Below are positions 43,001 to 51,734 of a stretch of DNA of 64,000 nucleotides, one piece after another (the first letter of the stretch is position 1; the number at the start of each line of letters is the position of its first letter). This DNA is from Roseibium sp. MMSF_3544 (GTDB lineage Bacteria > Pseudomonadota > Alphaproteobacteria > Rhizobiales > Stappiaceae), in NCBI RefSeq assembly GCF_030732845.1, contig NZ_JASHKA010000006.1:186001-250000 (forward strand), read 5' to 3'. The position numbers and the translations under genes were made by a program. Under the pieces are notes generated by a model that worked only from the letters and a program-made list of their open reading frames with translations, had not been told where the DNA came from and ran no database searches.

Positions 43001-43945
43001 ATGTTCAATATTGCCCGTTGGATTACAGGGAACGGACAACAAGAACGAGGAATCGAGGCAAGTCGCTCGTTCGAGGATGTGTTGTCCGGTTTCTCGATTG
43101 AGGTGATGCCTAGAACTGCGCCAAAGATTCTGGATTTTCAGACCATCCTACCGCAACGCACGCGCATCTATGTTGCCCATATCGCTGGCACGCCAATCGA
43201 GGACATGGTCTCTACCGTGGCGCGGCTCACATCAGAGGGCTTTGCTGTCATGCCTCATATTCCGGCAAGACTGGTCGACAACAAGAATACTCTTGAAAAC
43301 TGGTTACGGCGATATCGCGACGCTGGAGCAAAACAAGCATTGTTGGTGGCAGGTGGCATCTCGCGCCCGGTTGGAGACTACGATAGCTCGCTCGCACTCC
43401 TGGACTCGGGTCTTTTTGACAGATACGGATTTGAGCGGTTGCACATTGCCGGCCATCCAGAGGGCAATCGGGATATCGATCCGGATGGATCCAGCAACAA
43501 TGCAATGAAGGCGTTGATTGACAAGCAAAATTTTTCTGACCGAACCGGTTGCGAAATGGCAATTGTCACGCAATTTGCGTTCGAGATCGAGCCGATTGTC
43601 GCGTGGGAGCGGCAGCTGCGTGATGCAGGCGTCATGCTTCCTGTTCATCTCGGAATTGCAGGCCCGGCCAAGCTACAAACCATGATTAAGTTCGCAGTCG
43701 CATGTGGTGTTGGGCCGTCCATCCGCGTCCTGCAAAGACGGGCGAAAGATGTGGCAAACCTGTTGCTGCCGTATGAACCCATAGAAATATTGCGAGGTCT
43801 ACAAGCCCACCTGAGAGCGCACCAAGACAGTCAATTGAGCCAAGTTCACATATTCCCGCTTGGTGGGCTCCAGCGCTCCGTCGATTTCGTGCAGCGATAT
43901 ACAGAACCAACTGATGCGGTTGGCAGTCAGCCAGGGCTGAGCTAG
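43001..43945 (+). CDS. Methylenetetrahydrofolate reductase-like (MTHFR family) protein
   Basis: 314 residues. The FAD/THF-binding TIM barrel shows FSIEVMPRTAPKI, with the catalytic Glu of the MetF family, then YVAHIAGTPIEDM and HIPARLVDNKNTLENWL. LLVAGGISRPVGDYDSSLALL, LHIAGHPEGN and VTQFAFEIEPIVAW follow, all matching MetF order. Several motifs deviate from MetF (IEVMPRT where FEFFPPK is common), so it is a divergent member. Such homologues often serve demethylation or one-carbon oxidation of methylated amines. The PanB-like gene and methyltransferase nearby support a one-carbon theme. Confidence 0.8.
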   Translation: MFNIARWITGNGQQERGIEASRSFEDVLSGFSIEVMPRTAPKILDFQTILPQRTRIYVAHIAGTPIEDMVSTVARLTSEGFAVMPHIPARLVDNKNTLENWLRRYRDAGAKQALLVAGGISRPVGDYDSSLALLDSGLFDRYGFERLHIAGHPEGNRDIDPDGSSNNAMKALIDKQNFSDRTGCEMAIVTQFAFEIEPIVAWERQLRDAGVMLPVHLGIAGPAKLQTMIKFAVACGVGPSIRVLQRRAKDVANLLLPYEPIEILRGLQAHLRAHQDSQLSQVHIFPLGGLQRSVDFVQRYTEPTDAVGSQPGLS

Positions 43946-44108
43946 CCAAGTTCTCGATGTAAGTAGCAAGCAGATGTGCGGACTATTATGTTGTCGATCA
44001 TCTGCACTTGTGCTTCGTCTCGATGCGAGATTGAAGTCCAAGTACGATCCCATCACAAGTGTGATGCTACCGAACATCAAACCCGATCTGTTCGCCGAAG
44101 CTGGAACC

Positions 44109-45044
44109 TTAAAATGCGACCTGATCGCCGCCTTTAAGTCCGAGCATTTCGCGTGCGTCGTCTGGTGTTGCGATCTGGTAGCCTTGTTCTTCGAGGATAC
44201 GGCGCACCTTGAGCACTTGATCAGCATTTGATGCTGCGAGCTTTCCGCGATCCAGGAACAATGAATCCTCTAGACCTACGCGCACGTTTCCACCCAGTTG
44301 TGCAGCAACAGGCGCCAGTTTCATCTGCGCGTTTCCGGCTCCCAGTACCGACCAGTGGTAATTGTCACCGAACAACCGATCCGCAGTTCGTTTCAAGAAT
44401 ATCAGATTGTCCAAGTCGGCGCCTATGCCGCCAAGAATCCCCAAAACAAACTGTAAAAATACGGGAGGCTTAAAGAGACCCTGATCCATGCAGAAACGCA
44501 GGTTATACAGATGGCCGACGTCATAGCATTCATGCTCGAACTTCACTGAGTGCTCGGTGCCACCGATGGTTTTGGCAACTTCGGCAATGTCTGCAAAGGT
44601 GTTGCGAAAAATATTCATATCTGAGCTGCGGATGTATTCTTCTTCCCAATCAAATTTAAAGCTCTGATATCGATTTGCCAAAGGGTGAAATGAGAAGTTT
44701 ATTGATCCCATATTTAACGAACACATTTCAGGCGAGAAGGTAGTGGCGGGCGCAAGTCTTTGCGTGATGCTCGCGTGAAGGCTCCCTCCCGTCGAAATAT
44801 TCACCACCGCATTCGTTGCTTGCTTGATCCTCGGAAGAAATCTGGAAAAATCTTTGGGTTCAATCGAGGGAAAGCCGTCGCTCTCGCGACGGGCATGAAG
44901 GTGTAAGATCGCGGCACCCGCTTCGTAAGCTTGGATGGCTTGTGTTGCTATTTCCTCTTGTGTGAATGGCAACGCGTCCGACATCGTGGGCGTGTGTACA
45001 GCGCCTGTTATCGCACAGGTAATAATGACTTTCGATTTCGGCAT
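44109..45044 (-). CDS. BKACE family beta-keto acid cleavage enzyme
   Basis: 311 residues from the ATG at 45044; an upstream TTG at 45056 is unlikely. The family opening VIITCAITGAVHTPTMSDALPFT, the zinc-binding HLHAR (GAAILHLHAR), VVNISTGG and the later WSVLGAGNAQMKLAPVAAQLGGNVRVGLEDSL match beta-keto acid cleavage enzymes (Kce/dehydrocarnitine-cleaving type). They condense a beta-keto acid with acetyl-CoA and release acetoacetate plus a new CoA ester. The substrate is unknown. It is 55 bases downstream of the importer ATPase gene on the same strand, so the imported compound may feed it. Confidence 0.88.
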   Translation of the reverse strand: MPKSKVIITCAITGAVHTPTMSDALPFTQEEIATQAIQAYEAGAAILHLHARRESDGFPSIEPKDFSRFLPRIKQATNAVVNISTGGSLHASITQRLAPATTFSPEMCSLNMGSINFSFHPLANRYQSFKFDWEEEYIRSSDMNIFRNTFADIAEVAKTIGGTEHSVKFEHECYDVGHLYNLRFCMDQGLFKPPVFLQFVLGILGGIGADLDNLIFLKRTADRLFGDNYHWSVLGAGNAQMKLAPVAAQLGGNVRVGLEDSLFLDRGKLAASNADQVLKVRRILEEQGYQIATPDDAREMLGLKGGDQVAF

Positions 45045-45099
45045 ATCTTTTCCCAAATTTTCGGTCGATCAGTGACACGACGCGCTTCCTGGATTTTGT

Positions 45100-46095
45100 C
45101 TAGTAGAGGTGGCATCGCACCGAATGGTCTGGCTTGACCTCAACAAGTTCGGGCTCCTTGGTGCGGCACAGATCCGTTGCGTGAGGACATCGCGTGGAAA
45201 AACGGCAACCTGGCGGGACATTCAAAGGAGATGGCACCTCACCGGACATTTCGACCCTGTTTCGGGTCGCATTCGTATCAACCTTTGGAATTGCTGCCAG
45301 AAGGCGTTCTGAATAGGGGTGAAGCGGCTCATTCAGGACACTCAGTGTCGGACCTTCCTCAACGACCTTGCCGAGATACATGACACCAACCCGGTCACAG
45401 ATGTAGCCAACTGTCGCAATATCATGAGAGATGTAGAGAACGGCGAGCCCGAGTTGGCGTGACAGAGTTTCCAGAAGCTCAAGCACGCCCGCCTGCACCG
45501 ACACATCCAGCATTGACACCGGCTCATCCGCCACGATGAATGACGGTTCCATAACAAGAGCACGCGCAATGGCCACCCGCTGGCGCTGACCGCCGGAAAG
45601 ATCGCTAGGATATCGGTGCAGATATTCCTGCGCTGGAAGGCGAACGTGCCCAAGTGCACGCGCTATCTTTTCAGCTCGCTCTGCATCATCACCGATTTTA
45701 TGGATCAGCAACGGTTCTTCGACTAATTGGCCGACAGTCAAGCGTGGATTCAGCGAAGAGTATGGGTCCTGAAAAATGATTTGCGCACGGCCGCGATAGT
45801 TCTTGAGCTCTGCGCCGGTGATGTGCGTGACAGGTTTACCGGCGAATTTTATCTCGCCTGAAGTCGGTTCGTGCATACGCACCAGCGTCATCCCGAAGGT
45901 TGATTTGCCACACCCACTTTCGCCAACAAGCCCAGTCACGGACCGTTCGCGGATAGAGATATTCACACCGTCCAACGCTCGGACGGCCTGTTTGTTTGCT
46001 GAAAAAATCGCCTGGAGCAGGCCCGAATTCGCCGAAAAGTGTGTTTTGAGATCTAACGCCTCGACAATGATCTCGTCGGCATCGCCTTCCTTCAC
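45100..46095 (-). CDS. ABC transporter ATPase, OppF type
   Basis: 331 residues from a GTG at 46095 overlapping the previous stop (GTGA), with GGAGGGG just upstream; the long extension to 46467 is out of place inside the preceding ATPase gene. Walker A is GESGCGKST, the Q-loop IFQDPYSSLNPRLTV, the signature LSGGQRQR, Walker B FIVADEPVSMLD and the H-loop YISHDIATV. The C-terminal oligopeptide-transporter domain carries CRFSTRCPHATDLCRTKEPEL, a cysteine cluster found in many OppD/OppF proteins that bind an Fe-S cluster. Confidence 0.9.
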   Translation of the reverse strand: MKEGDADEIIVEALDLKTHFSANSGLLQAIFSANKQAVRALDGVNISIRERSVTGLVGESGCGKSTFGMTLVRMHEPTSGEIKFAGKPVTHITGAELKNYRGRAQIIFQDPYSSLNPRLTVGQLVEEPLLIHKIGDDAERAEKIARALGHVRLPAQEYLHRYPSDLSGGQRQRVAIARALVMEPSFIVADEPVSMLDVSVQAGVLELLETLSRQLGLAVLYISHDIATVGYICDRVGVMYLGKVVEEGPTLSVLNEPLHPYSERLLAAIPKVDTNATRNRVEMSGEVPSPLNVPPGCRFSTRCPHATDLCRTKEPELVEVKPDHSVRCHLY

Positions 46096-47165
46096 GTGAT
46101 CCCCTCCATCGCGTTCCATGTTTCTGCTTCGGCTGCCTTCCTGCGAAACTCTTCGGCCCGGGACGGGTAATGACATGCCGCGACATGTGAAGACGCCTTG
46201 ATGTCGATGATTGGATCCTCGGTCGTGCATCGTTCGGTCGCAAACGGACAGCGCTGCGCAAACCGGCACCCTTTGGGTGGGCTCAATAGATTCGGCAAAC
46301 CGCCACGAATTGAGATTAAGGGCGGTCGGACGCCGTCTCCGGAAGGCATCCTGGGGAACGCGTTTTCCAGACCCATGGTGTAGGGGTGCAGCGGTTTCGT
46401 CAGCACGGTTGCCGTCGGCCCGTACTCTACAATGCGTCCCGCATACATGACCGCAACCATCTCGCAAGTTTCGGCCACCACCGCGATATCGTGCGTCACC
46501 AAAATCATCGAACGATGCAGCGACTTCTGCAATGCCTGGATCCGCGCCAAGACTTGATCTTGCATGATTGGATCCAACGCGGTTGTGGGTTCGTCGGCCA
46601 GAAGAAGTCCTGCATTCAGACTAAGCGCCATAGCGATGACGGTGCGTTGGCGCATCCCGCCAGAAAACTGGTGAGGATACTCACGAAGGCGCGCGGCCGG
46701 CAGGCCCACCATAGCGAACAGCGCTTCAGCTCGCTTCCAAGCCGTCGCATAAGAGGTGCCAACATGCGCACGAATGGACTCGACGATCTGATCGCCAACC
46801 CGGACAACCGGATCAAGTGAGTTCATTGCGCTTTGAGTGACCAATGCGATCTGCGTCCATCGCACTTTCTGCAACTGTTCTGCGTTCATCGCGATCAGAT
46901 CAGCACCGTTGACGAGAACCCGACCAGAAAGCGCAGCGTCTTCGGGCGTAAGTCGCATCAGTGCTTTAACGACAGTGCTTTTCCCGCAGCCCGATTCACC
47001 AACCAGCCCGAGGTTGGATCCCGGAGCCACTTCGAAACTGATGTTGTCGACCGCATGGAACGAGCCCTTGACCGTTTTGTAGGTCACCGCCAAATCAAGG
47101 ACTTCAAGATGAACGGATGGTTTTTCATCCAGTTGTGCTTGCAATTGTTCAAATGTAATCGCCAC
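46092..47165 (-). CDS. ABC transporter ATPase, OppD type
   Basis: 357 residues. Walker A GESGCGKST, Q-loop VTQSAMNSLDPVVRV, signature FSGGMRQR, Walker B LLLADEPTTALD and H-loop LVTHDIAVV are all present. The C-terminal segment GCRFAQRCPFATERC has the cysteine-rich pattern of Opp/Dpp ATPases. It follows the second permease by two bases, and the partner ATPase overlaps its stop codon. Confidence 0.9.
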   Translation of the reverse strand: MAITFEQLQAQLDEKPSVHLEVLDLAVTYKTVKGSFHAVDNISFEVAPGSNLGLVGESGCGKSTVVKALMRLTPEDAALSGRVLVNGADLIAMNAEQLQKVRWTQIALVTQSAMNSLDPVVRVGDQIVESIRAHVGTSYATAWKRAEALFAMVGLPAARLREYPHQFSGGMRQRTVIAMALSLNAGLLLADEPTTALDPIMQDQVLARIQALQKSLHRSMILVTHDIAVVAETCEMVAVMYAGRIVEYGPTATVLTKPLHPYTMGLENAFPRMPSGDGVRPPLISIRGGLPNLLSPPKGCRFAQRCPFATERCTTEDPIIDIKASSHVAACHYPSRAEEFRRKAAEAETWNAMEGIT

Positions 47166-47167
47166 GA

Positions 47168-48076
47168 CTAGCGCCTCCTTAGCCGGGGATTGTTCAGTTC
47201 TTCATATCCGCGCCCAATCAGGTAGATGGATGAAATGAGAACCACCAATGCGATCGATGGCGGCGCGACCCACCACCAAGCTGTTCGCAAGCTGCCGCTC
47301 ACGAACGCCGTGTTCAGCATCTGGCCCCAACTCACTGCCGTAGGGTCGCCGAGGCCTAAGAAACTCAGGCTTGCCTCGGTCAGAATGGCGAAGGCAACGG
47401 ACATCGTGATCCAGAGGAAAACGATCCGGAACACGTTCGGCAGGATATGATTTATGATGATGTGGAAATGTGAGGCACCAGCCGTTCGCGCCCACTTCAC
47501 ATAGATTTTCTCGCGTTCTGTGAGCACGGTTGACCGGATGATCCGTGCACCGTTTCTCCAGAATAGGACGGTAATCACCAGGATGATGTTTTCGATACTA
47601 GGCCCAAGCAGACCGACAGCAACAATTGCAAAGGGCAATGTTGGGATCGACAGCGCAACATCGGTCAGCCGCATCAACAGGTCGTCGATGACCCCACCGA
47701 AGTAGCCGCTGATGATGCCGATAAGAGTGGACACAAATCCAACAGCAAGCGCAGCAACAACGCCCACCACAAAGGCCAGCCGAAACCCCATGATCAGCTG
47801 CGAAAAGACGTCGTGGCCAAAGGTCGTCGTGCCCAACCAGTGATCTATGGACGGAGGTTCCAGTCGGCGCAGGCGTCCTGCTTCGCTCAGTGACGACTCG
47901 AAGGGCGGATAGGGTGCCAAGTAAGGGGCAAATATCGCAACAACGGCAAACAGGAAAAAGACAATCATGCCAATGCGCGCACTGCCATCCTGCCACAACA
48001 TTGCGACCGGGTTTAGCATTCGGTGACGCAGACCGACATTTGCAGCCTTGTTTGTGAGTGTTGGAGTTTTAGCCAT
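47168..48076 (-). CDS. ABC transporter permease, DppC/OppC type
   Basis: 302 residues from the ATG at 48076, overlapping the previous permease by eight bases; the in-frame upstream extension is not credible. The first helix follows RHRMLNPVAMLWQDGSARIG. The LGTTTFGHDVFSQLIMGFRLAFVVGV segment is the DppC hallmark, and the EAA loop is YVKWARTAGASHFHIIINHILPNV. The C-terminus GRGYEELNNPRLRRR is typical. It is an inner-membrane pore subunit. Confidence 0.9.
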   Translation of the reverse strand: MAKTPTLTNKAANVGLRHRMLNPVAMLWQDGSARIGMIVFFLFAVVAIFAPYLAPYPPFESSLSEAGRLRRLEPPSIDHWLGTTTFGHDVFSQLIMGFRLAFVVGVVAALAVGFVSTLIGIISGYFGGVIDDLLMRLTDVALSIPTLPFAIVAVGLLGPSIENIILVITVLFWRNGARIIRSTVLTEREKIYVKWARTAGASHFHIIINHILPNVFRIVFLWITMSVAFAILTEASLSFLGLGDPTAVSWGQMLNTAFVSGSLRTAWWWVAPPSIALVVLISSIYLIGRGYEELNNPRLRRR

Positions 48077-49049
48077 GCTTCGCTCGTGAATAAGCGACCC
48101 GTGGGTCAAGTTTCGTGTAGGTGAGGTCAGCGGCAAGGTTTGATAGAACGATCAGAAGAGCCATCAATATGAATGCAGCTTGTGCAAGCGGATAGTCCTG
48201 TCGCGTTACTGCCAGGACCAACTCCCGCCCAACACCTGGCCAGGCAAAGACGATTTCGATGACGATAAGACCAGCAACCGTTTCCGCGAGAGCTGGAAAG
48301 AGCCACGTCACAAGTGGCAGTAGTGAATTGCGGCCCGCATGCCACGCCACACGTGGCTCGGAAACGCCTTTGGCGCGGACCAGTTCGATGTAGTCTTCGG
48401 TCCTGCTTTCGACGACGCCGCTTCGCATCAAAAGTAGATTTTCCGGCAAAAAGAAAATGATCACCGCCAGCAGCGGCAAGAATAGATGATGGAGAAACTC
48501 AAACGTGAAGTAGCGTTGACTGCCAGCAGCATCGCCGGGATCGCCCATGCCGAACGCCGGGAACCAACCAAGCCAACTTGAAAAGACCGCAAGAAGGGCA
48601 ATTCCAACGATGAAACTCGGCGTGCCTCGGGCAATGGTGGCGACGAAGATGCCGATGTTTTCAATACGGCCGCCCCGTTTGGACCACCCCACAACCATGC
48701 CCAGACCGGCTCCAATCAACGCACCCAACAAAAGTCCCGGTATTGCCAGAATCAGAGAGTTCACAATGAGGGGCAAAAGAACATCCCAAACGGGCTGACG
48801 ATAAAAGAATGACTCCCCAAAGTCGCCGACCGCGAGATTTCCAAAGTATCGGAGATATTGATCCCAAAGAGTTCCGGTCAGGCCCCATTTCTCCAGGAGT
48901 GCTTGACGGGCCTCTTCCGGCATTCCCCTATCGACGAGCATTGCAGTCGGGTCAGACGGCATTATCCGAAACATCACAAACATGATCGAAGTGACGACGA
49001 AAACCACAAAAAGCGATTGCACATTCCGACTAATGAGATACGCGCGCAC
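48069..49049 (-). CDS. ABC transporter permease, DppB/OppB type
   Basis: 326 residues. The first helix with RIMPSDPTAMLVDRGMPEE is the standard DppB opening, the EAA loop is YIELVRAKGVSEPRVAWHAGRNSLLPLV, and the C-terminus AADLTYTKLDPRVAYSRAKHG is characteristic. It begins 130 bases after the permuted binding-protein gene. Its sequence has the usual order, so the permutation next door does not extend to the permease. Confidence 0.9.
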   Translation of the reverse strand: MRAYLISRNVQSLFVVFVVTSIMFVMFRIMPSDPTAMLVDRGMPEEARQALLEKWGLTGTLWDQYLRYFGNLAVGDFGESFFYRQPVWDVLLPLIVNSLILAIPGLLLGALIGAGLGMVVGWSKRGGRIENIGIFVATIARGTPSFIVGIALLAVFSSWLGWFPAFGMGDPGDAAGSQRYFTFEFLHHLFLPLLAVIIFFLPENLLLMRSGVVESRTEDYIELVRAKGVSEPRVAWHAGRNSLLPLVTWLFPALAETVAGLIVIEIVFAWPGVGRELVLAVTRQDYPLAQAAFILMALLIVLSNLAADLTYTKLDPRVAYSRAKHG

Positions 49050-49135
49050 CCAATGGCTCCTGACTTGACACGAGTTCGTTTGCCCTGCTTGAGAGGCTCA
49101 AGTCGGCCTGACACAAGCCGCGGCTCCAGGCAGTT

Positions 49136-49169
49136 GCGGGCCAGCCTTTCAAAGCAGGAGCCGGCCCGC
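49136..49169 (-). promoter_or_regulatory. Intercistronic hairpin between binding-protein and permease genes
   Basis: On the minus strand GCGGGCCGGC pairs with GCTGGCCCGC as ten base pairs with one G·U, around a 14-base loop (49160-49169 with 49136-49145). It starts 10 bases after the binding-protein stop. No T-run follows, so partial processing or 3' protection is likely. Confidence 0.6.
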
Positions 49170-49179
49170 GTTCGATCCG

Positions 49180-50799
49180 TTAGTTTGGGGGGGGATAGTG
49201 CAGCCGTCCCTGGCTGTCCCAGCCATAGCCCGCTTCTTCCAGGATTGCGCGAGCGCCTTCTATGTCGAAAGCGTCAGGCTTGACACTTTCGTCATGCCAG
49301 AGGGCAAGCTGATTTGGCACAGGCCCGGCACCGGCCGGGATGAAGAAGCCCTGGAAAGCTTCAATGCCGACGCGCTGGTTGTGCGTTGCCATGCGAAGGG
49401 CCTTCCGGAAAGCGAGATCTGTAAACGGCGCTTTTTCATTGTTGACCCAGACCAGCTGAGACGCATGCGTCGGCAGCTCAATGAAATCCAGATGGTCTTC
49501 CCTTGCGGCGAGGTCGCTCATTGCTGCCACAGGCAGCACCGCGGTCGCAATATCACCGTCGCCTGCCTGAAGCGCTGCGCTGATCGCATCGGACTGACCC
49601 AAGGCAAGCCGTCGCACACCATCATATTTCGGCGCAGCGAAATGCGCGGTATGCGTCGACAACTCGTGAACCTCATTGGGGCGCCAGGTTTCGAACTTGA
49701 ACGGTCCGCTTCCGATGACTGCGTTATCCGCCACAATGTCACGATCGACAAAGTCACCGCTATAATCGGCCCAGACGTGTTCCGGCAGGATAAACAGAAA
49801 CGTCAGCGCGGTCGGAACAAATGCTGAGTCAGATGACTTCAACTGTATGTCGAAGGTGTAATCATCGACCTTTTCGACATTGGCGATGTTTCCTAGGCGA
49901 GCGGCCATCGCAGGGGGCTGTATTTCGACAACCTTGTTCAATGTGAATACGGCGTCATCCGCCGTAACAGGCTCTCCATCGTGGAACGTCATGCCCTCTC
50001 GCAGCTTGACCCGGAGATTTGTTTCATCCGTAAATTCCCAGGACTCGGCCGCCCAGGGGACAATTTCACCAGACGGGTCATTTTTCGCAAAAGTATCGAA
50101 GACAAAGCGTACCCAGCCGACGGCACCTTCCTCAGCCATTGGATTGTATCCGCTTACGTCTTCCAAATAAGCCCAGTCGAGAATGCGATCATCTGTCAAA
50201 GGCTCAGCTGAAAGCCAGGGACGCACCGGGTCTTCATGAGGGGCGAGCGGCGCGGGGCTGCTGATATTGCCCCACTTTTCGCTGTTCCAAACCATACCAT
50301 AGACATAGTGGGTGACCGGCCACCAAGGGGCCTTCTCATGGTGATAATTCTGAAGCTGGTTGACAGTCTTAATTCGCTCGTCGAGATCTATCTGGGTTCG
50401 CTGCAAGGAAGCCAAAGCGGAGTATTCTTCGTCGCACCACTTTGAAGCGTTGCGCCTCTCGCCACATGCAGAGGAATCGGACAACCAATAGGTAGGGTCC
50501 GTACGGTCTGGGTCCGCACCGACTGCAACAACCGCCATATCTTCGAGGCCCCCACCCACATTAATCGTGGCGACAAACGTGCCGAATTGGATGGGTTGCA
50601 GTTCGAATTCTAAACCTAGTTTCGCCCACTCGGACGAGAGGATCCGAGCAGATTGCTCGTGTTCGATACCAATATCCGCAGCGTAGTAAACCAGGCTAAT
50701 CGGCGGCACAGGTTCGCCAAGTTCCTCAGCATTTGCTGCACTCAACGCGCCGAACGACGCAAGTAACACGGTCCATTTTACGATTGATTTGGATTGCAA
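49180..50799 (-). CDS. ABC transporter substrate-binding protein, family 5, with circularly permuted domain order
   Basis: 539 residues from a TTG at 50799, with GGGAGGAC seven bases upstream. A signal peptide spans residues 1-24 (VLLASFGALSAANA). Residues ~31-178 resemble the C-terminal lobe of ordinary family-5 proteins: ISLVYYAADIG...ILSSEWAKLGLEFELQPIQFGTFVATI, then a WWPVTHYVYGMVW end. The usual N-terminal block comes next, with AESWEFTDETNLRVKLREG and MTFHDGEPVTADDAVFTLN at 251-288. It lies near 70-120 in the two sibling proteins of this window. The protein ends with ARAILEEAGYGWDSQGRLHY, the helix that normally leads into the C-terminal lobe. Total length equals a normal family member. 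It serves the adjacent importer. Confidence 0.87.
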   Translation of the reverse strand: MQSKSIVKWTVLLASFGALSAANAEELGEPVPPISLVYYAADIGIEHEQSARILSSEWAKLGLEFELQPIQFGTFVATINVGGGLEDMAVVAVGADPDRTDPTYWLSDSSACGERRNASKWCDEEYSALASLQRTQIDLDERIKTVNQLQNYHHEKAPWWPVTHYVYGMVWNSEKWGNISSPAPLAPHEDPVRPWLSAEPLTDDRILDWAYLEDVSGYNPMAEEGAVGWVRFVFDTFAKNDPSGEIVPWAAESWEFTDETNLRVKLREGMTFHDGEPVTADDAVFTLNKVVEIQPPAMAARLGNIANVEKVDDYTFDIQLKSSDSAFVPTALTFLFILPEHVWADYSGDFVDRDIVADNAVIGSGPFKFETWRPNEVHELSTHTAHFAAPKYDGVRRLALGQSDAISAALQAGDGDIATAVLPVAAMSDLAAREDHLDFIELPTHASQLVWVNNEKAPFTDLAFRKALRMATHNQRVGIEAFQGFFIPAGAGPVPNQLALWHDESVKPDAFDIEGARAILEEAGYGWDSQGRLHYPPPN

Positions 50800-50888
50800 A
50801 GCTTGTCCTCCCAAAAACGCCAACGCCCTTCATCGCGTTCGCCAATCAGAGTGCATGTATAAAACATATAAAAATACGCAATACAAGA

Positions 50889-50902
50889 TTTTATGCATAA
50901 AA
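50889..50902. promoter_or_regulatory. 14-bp perfect palindrome, candidate GntR operator
   Basis: TTTTATGCATAAAA is a perfect palindrome in the AT-rich region between the permuted binding-protein gene and the divergent GntR gene. ATGTATAAAACATAT nearby (about 50864-50878) is a second imperfect dyad. GntR/FCD operators are commonly short AT-rich palindromes in such positions. Confidence 0.5.
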
Positions 50903-51029
50903 ATGGAAATTACCTATAACTCTTGCGCAAATCCATGGAACTATGGTAACGACGGCGACGATGAGGCGGCTCCCCTGCGCGTCACGCGAAAGGAAGTTTC
51001 AACGACCTAGTCTCGTGAAGAGGACACGA

Positions 51030-51734
51030 ATGGCAGAAACGTTCACCGAGTTGATAGCTAGCTCCGCCCGCGGAACTCTCACGGAGCAAGCTTTGGAGAC
51101 GCTCCAAAGGGACATTCTTTCTGGAAAGCTAAAGCCAGGTGCGAGGCTAGGGGTAACAGAGCTTGCACACACGTATGGGATTGGAACGACGCCAATCCGC
51201 GAAGCGCTGTCCCGATTGTTGTCGAAGAACCTGATTGTTGCCACGGAAAGAAGGGGCTTCAGGGTTCGTGAGATGAGCTACGAGGATCTTCGAGATATTA
51301 CATTGACGCGTTTCGTGATCGAACGAGAGGGGCTTCGTCTTTCAATGAAGCAAGGCGATGACGAGTGGGCCGCATCCATTATTGCAAGCCTTCACAGACT
51401 GCGACTGCTTGTCCGCCGCCAACAAGAAGGGGAGAGTCTTGGCGGTCCTGAGTTCGACGACTTGCATCAGCAATTCCACGCATCCCTGTTGTCCGCGTGC
51501 GATTCACCACGATTGATGAGTCTTGCAGACAACCTATATCTCCAAGCTTATCGCTATCGGGCCACGATGATGGATAGCTGGACGGATCCCCAACAGTTCA
51601 TTGCTGCGCATGAAGCCTTGGCGAACGCCGTCACGGAGCGCCGCGAAGCTGAAGCAATTTCCTTGTTGGAAGACCACCTCACAACGACGCTTCGGCATGT
51701 TTATGAGCGTGAGAAGAATACGAAAACTGACTAG
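51030..51734 (+). CDS. GntR-family regulator, FadR/FCD subfamily
   Basis: 234 residues from the ATG at 51030, with GAAGAGGA upstream; the in-frame start at 50943 is less supported. The winged helix is TEQALETLQRDILSGKLKPGARLGVTELAHTYGIGTTPIREALSRLLSKNLI. The helical FCD effector domain follows, with metal-binding-type residues in FDDLHQQFHASLLSACDSPRL and FIAAHEALANAV. It is divergent from the permuted binding-protein gene and probably controls the importer and the BKACE gene. FCD regulators respond to organic acids or related ligands. Confidence 0.88.
   Translation: MAETFTELIASSARGTLTEQALETLQRDILSGKLKPGARLGVTELAHTYGIGTTPIREALSRLLSKNLIVATERRGFRVREMSYEDLRDITLTRFVIEREGLRLSMKQGDDEWAASIIASLHRLRLLVRRQQEGESLGGPEFDDLHQQFHASLLSACDSPRLMSLADNLYLQAYRYRATMMDSWTDPQQFIAAHEALANAVTERREAEAISLLEDHLTTTLRHVYEREKNTKTD

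Noticed and set aside
46096..46467. Extended N-terminus of the OppF-type ATPase frame
   Set aside because: It lies inside the OppD-type ATPase gene. A GTG at 46095 with a good ribosome site begins the real protein.
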